Assembly (NCBI GenBank): GCA_031310005.1
Contig: CM062379.1
Coordinates: forward strand, 3,224,001-3,288,000
DNA length: 64,000 nucleotides
Reading direction: 5' to 3'
Source of the DNA: Dactylellina haptotyla
Lineage: Eukaryota; Ascomycota; Orbiliomycetes; Orbiliales; Orbiliaceae
The notes under the pieces were generated by a model. It was not told the DNA's origin and did not search any database. It worked only from the letters and a program-made list of their open reading frames with translations. Each line of letters starts with the position of its first letter. Positions within the stretch are counted from its first letter, which is position 1. Shown piece by piece: positions 58,007 to 64,000 of the stretch. The translations under genes and the position numbers were made by a program.

Positions 58007-60566
58007 ATGTCGACTTCGGCAGCCGGCGCAAAACTTCTCGTACCCGATGGATTAAGGAGCAGGAGTGGCACCACAACGCCGGTACGGGCGACACGCGATC
58101 GCCCGTTGCTTTCGCCCAACGTAGGTTGCTCACGGATTTTTTTTAGAAAATTTTGTGTATGGAAATAGGACTCTAAAGCTTCTTGCGATAACAGGGACGG
58201 CATCTGCGCCATCTCAAAGGCATCGCAATCCGAAATATCACTTCCAAACCAAGCAAAGCTCGTCGACGGTCGAATGATGACGAAAACCTCCTCACAACAT
58301 GGCGCTCCCCGGGGAAGCTCGCGGTGATGCCTGAAGAACGAACCCTTACGCACTCTAGATCTGCTATCGACCTCTCGAGCCTTGCCGCCGAAAGCTCTGC
58401 CGCCGGTGCAGCTGGTGGCTGTGCGCAACCGGCTAGCGATGATACTATCAGTGAGGGCGGACGGCCGAATCTTGTCAGGAAGCGGCGGAACACCCGGGCA
58501 AACTCGATACTGGCGGGGACGATATTTGAAAATGCGGCGACCCGACAGAAGAAACTGGTTGATGCGACGCTGGGGAGATTGGTCGATACTTTTTTCACTT
58601 TGCACCATGAATCGGTTGGAGGTGCGTGATACAAAAGTCCCTGCGTTATTGGAGGGGCAGACGTGGTCGGCTGACGACCAAACTTTTAGAAGAACCATTT
58701 TATATCAGCGAGATCGTTCCTTCATCTATCGTACGTCTCCCTACTAGTCACGGTAAATCTTTTCATAAAAATTACCATCTAACATATTTTAGAACCCTAC
58801 GTTTCAAGGCTTCGATCTGTCGGAGTGCGGGCCTGCTATCACAAGATTGGATTCTATTGTTGTTCGAGTGTGGTCGAGGAAAGAACCAAATACCGACTTC
58901 GGTCCTCTAATAGAGTTGACCCTAGGCCTTTCTTACTTACAATTTATCGGACGTAATGTCAGTACCTGAACCGCTCTTTGCAACGAAATCTATTCGAGTT
59001 GTGCTGACACTTTTACAGCTGGAAAACCTCAACTTTTCGTTCCCCGAAAACTGCCTCGTCTTCGTCCTTTCAGATGGTTGTTACACCATCTTCAGCGAAC
59101 TGGATCCCAAACTCCTCAAGAACTATGCTGCCGCCCGGATTCCGAAACGATTCTTGGCCGATGCGTCAGAAACGTGCTCCTTCGATGCTATTCTAAAGAT
59201 GAAAAACTTGGAGGACTGCATTTACGATGCTAAGGAAACTCAGGCTCGTTTGGAGATTCAGATGGACTCGCTGGCTACTTCGAAAGCGGAATATCTCTCC
59301 CACGTCAGAGCTCTCGATGAAGAAAACCTGGAGTTGAAGGACGCACGGGAAACTATCGCACGAGAGAGGAAGCGGCTGGAGGCTTTAAGGAAGCATCGTG
59401 AGGCGCTAAGGCAGAGCATCAGTGGTCGAAAGGCGGCTATCGATGCAGGTGTGGAGAATCGTGCGATTGCGAAGAAGCATCTGCTTCATGCGAAGCAGCA
59501 GTTGCACCACAGCACCGTCGAGGCGAGCCAGACCGCTGCTTCTATCGTTAACCAACGAAAAGTGATTCTAGAGGATCTAGCCAAGATATATCCTATCGAT
59601 CATGTAGGAACCTTAACCTTCTCAGTATGTTAGTATTCGACGCTAATTCGAAGGCGATGTCTAGATTCCAGAGCAACCTCTCAACTTTACTATTTGCAAC
59701 CTATACCTTCCCAACGAGGCACCCGAAGGGCACAATGAAGACGTGATTGCAGCCGCCCTTGGGCATGTGGCGCATCTCGTTTACATCCTTTCCTTTTATT
59801 TGAGGGTCTATCTCAGATACCCAGTCATCCCTAAGGGGAGTTCTTCGATGGTTCAAGACCCTATTAGCGTTATTCAGGGATCACGATTGTACGACTACCA
59901 CCGGACTTTCGATTGTAAACCATGCTAACTTTTATAGTTTCCCGCTTTGGGCTAAGGGTGTCCCGTACTTCCGATTCGAATATGCAATATTCCTGCTCAA
60001 CAAAAACATAGAGCAGGTGAGACAGCATACCTGCTTTCGAATCTTAAACCTGATAGGCTAATATTCCTTGCGTTAGTTAATGGAGTCCCAGAAATGCATA
60101 GTTTTGGACATCCGCCACACGCTCCCAAACCTCAAATATCTTCTCTATGTGACCACGGCGAGCCAAACTCCAATGTCATTACCCCTCTCCATCCACCCTT
60201 CCTGCGAACCCGTTCTCATCAAAGATTTGAATCTTTGTTGCGCTGATGATTCAACGCCAGCGTCGCCTCCTCTTCCTCATAGCACTCCTTCTGAACCGAT
60301 TCCTATCATACTAACACCACATTGTTCAATTCAGAATCGACGAGAGGCCCTCGAAACCATTCAATCTTCCTATAAGTCGGAGAGCAGCTGCCGCGCTAGC
60401 TGACACTAGCGGCAGCGGTGGAGGGGAACCCGGCGTGACTCAGCTGTCGAGATCGTTGCCGAAGTCCACGATTGGTTTTCCGACAACCATCAGTCCGAAT
60501 GGAACTATTGGAAGATCAACTATCTCGTTCAAGAGGGATTTTCGAAAGACGCAAGATGTGCTGTAG
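58007..60566 (+). CDS. UVRAG/Vps38-like subunit of Vps34 PI3-kinase complex II
   Basis: Exons 58007-58120, 58195-58621, 58690-58730, 58793-58957, 59019-59603, 59665-59888, 59938-60016 and 60077 onward, all in phase. The N-terminal part has RPLLSPN|GRHLRHLKGIAIRN across the first splice. A C2-like region follows (EPFYISEIVPSSINPTFQGF, VVRVWSRK), then FPENCLVFVLSDGCYT and a coiled coil (59220-59560). The conserved C-terminal domain includes VAHLVYILSFYLRVYLRYPV, RFEYAIFLLNKNIEQLM and LPNLKYLLYVTT. Vps38/UVRAG directs Vps34 to endosomes for vacuolar sorting. Reading straight on gives a stop at 60401-60403, but a TACTAAC branch and TTCAATTCAG acceptor (ending 60336) suggest one more intron, with the stop then at 60564-60566. 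The donor of that last intron is unresolved. The GTCAGT donor at 58958 is also unusual. Confidence 0.88.
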
Positions 60567-61084
60567 TCTTGGCTGCACGGAAATCGGCACACGTGGGATG
60601 CGCATGGAGTTTTTTTTTTCTTATTCTTGATTCGTGTAGATATCGGTTCTGGTCTTTATTCGTTGTGTCTGTTATCACATTTTTATGGGCATCATGGCGT
60701 TTCCGAATACCTTTGCTTCTTTTTCTGTTTGCGGTCGTTTACGCGGTCTGGCGTGCATGGTACATTTGAAGCCTTTTCTTTTTGAGGCGAGATTCTGAAT
60801 TCTTGACGAAACGCATTCAAATATATATATGACAGGACATGATATGAGAAAAAGGAAACTAAATGGAAGGTGTAATCCGCTGAACCCCGAAACGAAAACG
60901 ATAATAAATGAAATCCCTGTTTCTAAATACGAAATATGTCCAACGAGAATAATGCCCAGGTATATATATCCCACAGCATGCCAGCTCTCTAATCCTACAA
61001 AAATATAGATATCTACCTTACCCTTTCCACCCCACTTTTTTTATTCTTTCAACTGTTTTTCTTTTCTTTTACAGCCTGCACTAC
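60567..61084. other. Convergent 3' flanks (UVRAG-like / PEX11)
   Basis: 518 AT-rich bases. A 66-codon hydrophobic frame at 60569-60769 arises from T-rich sequence and is not supported. Confidence 0.4.
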
Positions 61085-62073
61085 CTATGTCCTCGTCTGC
61101 CTCCAAACATGCTGCACGCTCAAAATTCCAGCAGCGGTCCCCAAACAACCCGTCGTAAACCCATCCAACAACCCACCGTTCTCCACGCTCCAATGGATCG
61201 TCAACGGCGCCCAGCACAGATTACTGCTAATCTGCCTCCACCACTCGTGGTCCTCGGCGTCAGTCACGCCCTTATAATTATGCCGTAGCATCCTGATCCG
61301 CCATAAGCGACAGAAGTCCAGTGCCACATGCGCCGCCCAGAACCGACAGCTCCACGCCCACATTTTATTCTGCGCAGCATTGTTGTACTTTAGAATTTTG
61401 TGCTGCGAGAGATACGCCACGTTCTCGAGGGACTGGTAGATGATGTTTACGCAGACCTGGGCGTAGGCTATCTGGCGGAGTTGTTGGTCTTTCGGCGGGG
61501 CCTCGTAGGTTGAGACGGCCCATTCGGCGATGCCAAAGAGACCCCAGAGACGGGAGAAGATGCGGAAGTCGGAGATCAGGCCGGAGAGGGCTTTCAGGCG
61601 GCCTTCGAGGGAGCGGATTGCGGGGAAAGCGGGTGTGGGGATTGTTGTGAGTTTAAGGAGTTCGGCGGGGGACGGAGCGGGGCCGTTGACGCGTTCAAGC
61701 GCCGAGGTGAGAGCCATCAGGGTGTAGCCTGTTAGCATGAGGAGCTTGTCTGTGCCTGAGGTTGTGGAGAGGATGCTGGTGGTGGGATGTATCATGTTAG
61801 CCAGCTGATTGTTTTGATTATGGGTTTTTATATTGTGAGATTGGGAGGTAGAACGAACCGGTTAACGTGCGCTAGGTTGTCGCGACCTCGTCTGTGCTTT
61901 ACGATGAATTGGAACCATCGTGAGAGATGGCTGGATACGGGTCTGGGTCGGTTGTGGTTCGGGACGCCGTATGGAACGGTGGGTTTGTAGGAGCCTTCGG
62001 CATTGTTGACATTACCGTAGGGGTCGGTTCCTTGCATGGGCACGCCCTCGAATCCGGGTCCGCCGTCAGCCAT
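61085..62073 (-). CDS. Peroxisomal membrane protein PEX11 family
   Basis: Two exons on the minus strand: 62073 to about 61855-61867, and 61804-61085, giving about 309-313 residues. The second exon holds the family core: TSGTDKLLMLTGYTLMALTS, RLKALSGLISDFRIFSRLWG, LFGIAEWAVSTYEAPPKDQQ and IIYQSLENVAYLSQHKI. Two C-terminal membrane stretches follow. Pex11 proteins bend and elongate the peroxisomal membrane before division. The first exon (MADGGPGFEGVPMQGTDPYG, then FIVKHRRGRDNLAHVNR) has a good ATG context. Its donor is ambiguous: GTTAAC at 61866 and GTTCTA at 61854 both join in phase 0 with the CAG acceptor at 61806-61805. The longer N terminus suggests the Pex11C-type group, an inference. Confidence 0.86.
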
Positions 62074-63220
62074 CGTTGTAGGATAGAGTATGAAAGTGCG
62101 GGGCGAGGTTGTTGGTAGTGGGATGTGTATAATGTAGCTGTAGCTCTGCTATTTGTTCCGGGGCGACATGGGTTCCGACATTGACGAGAGGGATGGACGG
62201 AGATGGTGGTGATGCTGCCAAAGTGCGACGGAAATATGGAGAGGCGCACTGACAACACAACAGTATGTGAACGTGAATGGGCGAGCCGGTCAGCCGAGGT
62301 CCAATTCGCTGCAGGTGCGACAGGGAACAAACAACAGCAAGCTGGGTTTCTGCTCTGGGCATGCACAGGGGCCTCTCACATTCGCGGTTATTGCTGGAAG
62401 GTGTATTTTGTGTAAAGCGGTTAGATTCTGCTGAATTTCTTAACATATACGATCTGGACAAGTAAAGAAGGCCACTAATTACTATACATGATTCGAACAC
62501 ATCAACGCCCGCCGATATATCGCGATATAATGCGATATAATACAGAAGATGATGATATATAGTCAGAAAATCAAACAGACAAAAAATCAAACTCAATAAC
62601 AGTCGAGAAAGCAAACAAATACAAGAATCACCAATCCTGGATCCAAAGCCTCTCATGATAAGAAGCTCTGTATTCCACAACTAGTAGTTCGACAAAACGA
62701 TAGAACAGCAACAATTTAACGACAAACGAACAAAAATGCAACAAAACAAACACATATTAACAGCTTCCTTCATTTCCGCCCCTCGTCTCTTTTTTTTTTT
62801 TCCTTTTCTTTTGTTTTTTAAAAAACCCAGTAAAACAAACAAAACAATAGACCTAGATGCTGAAAGGACAATATCATGGCGGTTAACCAGATATAGAAGT
62901 AAACCTGAACCTGGTCTCAAAAGAAGCCAGATCCAAGAATTCCCCTGCAAGCCTGAACACCAAAGGTACGTACATTTATCTAAAATAAAACAAGAAGCAA
63001 CAAAGACAAAGAAAGCGAACAAATCGTTCAGACAATGACAATCCGAGAGAGCGAGTGAGCAGGCTGGTAAATATTTACCGATAACTGTACCTCATACTTT
63101 GTCGAGGATTCTGGTAACATGGCTAAAGCCGGTTGGGGTCGAGTCAGGGTAACAGGCTGGGAAATACAGAGAAAACAACTCTACGTTCAACGCAGTCTGC
63201 GCCGGGGTGCCGTTTATTTA
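62074..63220. other. Intergenic region (PEX11 promoter / small Cys-rich gene 3' flank)
   Basis: 1.15 kb, AT-rich from 62470 to 62850, with TATCGCGATATAATGCGATATAA repeats near 62515-62540. No gene was recognised. Confidence 0.4.
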
Positions 63221-63406
63221 TTATCTCCGAGGGTTCATGTTGACATTTTTCAGGTGTGCTCTGCAGAGGTACTCTTCATCGGACCTTTCTATGACGCCTT
63301 CGAGGGTACAGTAGTTCACACCGGCATCTATGGCCTTCTGGCATCGGTCTGCTTCGGTTACCCTTTTTTTGCAACTGGGACAGTAGAAGTTCTTTCGAGG
63401 GCACAT
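63221..63406 (-). CDS. Small Cys-rich hypothetical protein (61 residues)
   Basis: A short open frame with a plausible zinc-binding spacing: MCPRKNFYCPSCKKR (Cys 2, 9 and 12), then Cys 22 and Cys 33, and the end EEYLCRAHLKNVNMNPRR (Cys 48, His 51). Many filamentous fungi have small proteins that start with MC and carry such CxxC pairs, with unknown function. There is a TTAACTAG just before the ATG, so an upstream exon is possible and the frame may be a C-terminal part. No signal peptide is visible. Confidence is modest because of the length. Confidence 0.45.
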   Translation of the reverse strand: MCPRKNFYCPSCKKRVTEADRCQKAIDAGVNYCTLEGVIERSDEEYLCRAHLKNVNMNPRR

Positions 63407-64000
63407 TTTTTTCTAGTTAATTTATATATTAGTGTAAATTCTAGCATCTTTGTATATCCTGTTACTTTGTCACTAACTTTTAGGGTGAAAAAGCGCTGCT
63501 TTTAACTGAGACTGGTATCTGTGGAATATGGAATATGGAAGCTGGATAGTTCTGCTATTAGAGACGTAGTTGGGTGGTGATAGAAACGATGAGGTAGGAG
63601 GATTTCCTCCGTATTTTATACATATATCGTTCACCTATGCGACATAGTTTTTCATTTCGTTCCAAATCGCCTGTGCTACGTAGTCTCGATTTCAAGCGCC
63701 GTACGCTATGCACAGCTGTGATCTGTGGATGTTTAGTCTCGATTTCAAACGCCGTATTCTATGCACAGCTACGATCTGTGGATGTTTAATGCCCCAGCCA
63801 GATTTTTAGACGCCTCCCTCCAAGTCTCTTTAATCTACTGGCACAGGTCGATGGCATATGGCAACGAACCTCATGTGGACATAATTGAGATCGCCGTCGT
63901 CAAAAGATTGGTCAAAATCCAATTCCGCGCGACTGGTGTTAATTGTGTGCCTTAAAAAATCGCTCGAATTATCGACGTATCAAATGAGTGGCGTCTCTAA
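63407..64000. other. Right end of window, no gene recognised
   Basis: 594 bases. They contain the 53-bp tandem duplication listed separately. A 64-codon + strand frame (63761-63955) starts inside the second repeat copy and has no recognised relatives. Confidence 0.4.
63681..63786. repeat. 53-bp tandem duplication, two copies
   Basis: Copy 1 is 63681-63733 and copy 2 is 63734-63786. Both start TAGTCTCGATTTCAA and end GATCTGTGGATGTT. I count five differences in 53 positions (about 90% identity); three of the five read as G-to-A or C-to-T from copy 1 to copy 2. Confidence 0.9.

Noticed and set aside
60569-60769. 66-codon hydrophobic ORF
   Set aside because: A T-rich 3' flank translated as Phe/Leu/Trp; membrane-like composition arises from base composition.
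1-64000. Transposons, virus-like elements, tRNA, rRNA or CRISPR
   Set aside because: I saw no terminal repeats, reverse transcriptase, integrase or transposase motifs, no tRNA B-box context that folded by eye, and no regularly spaced repeats. A tRNA or snoRNA scan could still find small RNAs.

Overview
The window looks like 64 kb of a filamentous ascomycete (Pezizomycotina) nuclear chromosome. The evidence is short GT-AG introns (about 50-150 nt) with CTAAC/CTAAT-type branch sites, fungal versions of core eukaryotic genes, a homeobox regulator of the conidiation type, an Ams2/Spt21-type GATA protein, and long pyrimidine-rich intergenic stretches. I could not narrow the class. I see no transposon, rRNA, tRNA or CRISPR array. 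All exon boundaries below were read by hand from splice signals and reading-frame continuity.

Left third (1-26 kb): the 3' part of a P4-ATPase lipid flippase; a 4.6-kb gene-free stretch leading into a homeobox transcription factor; GEP4 (mitochondrial PGP phosphatase, -); a PTM1-like seven-TM protein (+); SRP9 (-) back to back with a DUF1308 protein (+); RNR2 (-); a GTPBP1/2-type GTPase (-); and mitochondrial EF-Tu (-).

Middle (26-47 kb): a 5-kb gene desert, then an intronless ATF/CREB-type bZIP factor (+). Next come four consecutive mitochondrial genes: 3-hydroxyisobutyryl-CoA hydrolase (-), ribosomal protein uL4m (-), ribosomal protein mL38 (+) and inner membrane peptidase IMP1 (-). They are followed by an unknown intronless gene (+), RPA3 (+) and a 1360-residue Ams2/Spt21-like GATA protein (-).

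Right third (47-64 kb): a 3.1-kb divergent intergenic region, SmD2 (+), mitochondrial IF3 (-), mitofusin FZO1 (-), the ESCRT-III subunit VPS2 (+), a UVRAG/Vps38 subunit of the PI3-kinase complex (+), PEX11 (-), and a small Cys-rich protein (-) next to a 53-bp tandem duplication.

Themes: 8 of about 24 genes serve mitochondria. A second group works in S phase (RNR2, RPA3, the Ams2-like factor); RNR2 and RPA3 both carry an ACGCGT box of the MBF type upstream. Several genes have remarkably small coding exons (5, 10, 14, 26 and 29 nt). I found no convincing undescribed multi-gene system; the content reads as a core-genome region with a few unusual gene structures and long regulatory regions.
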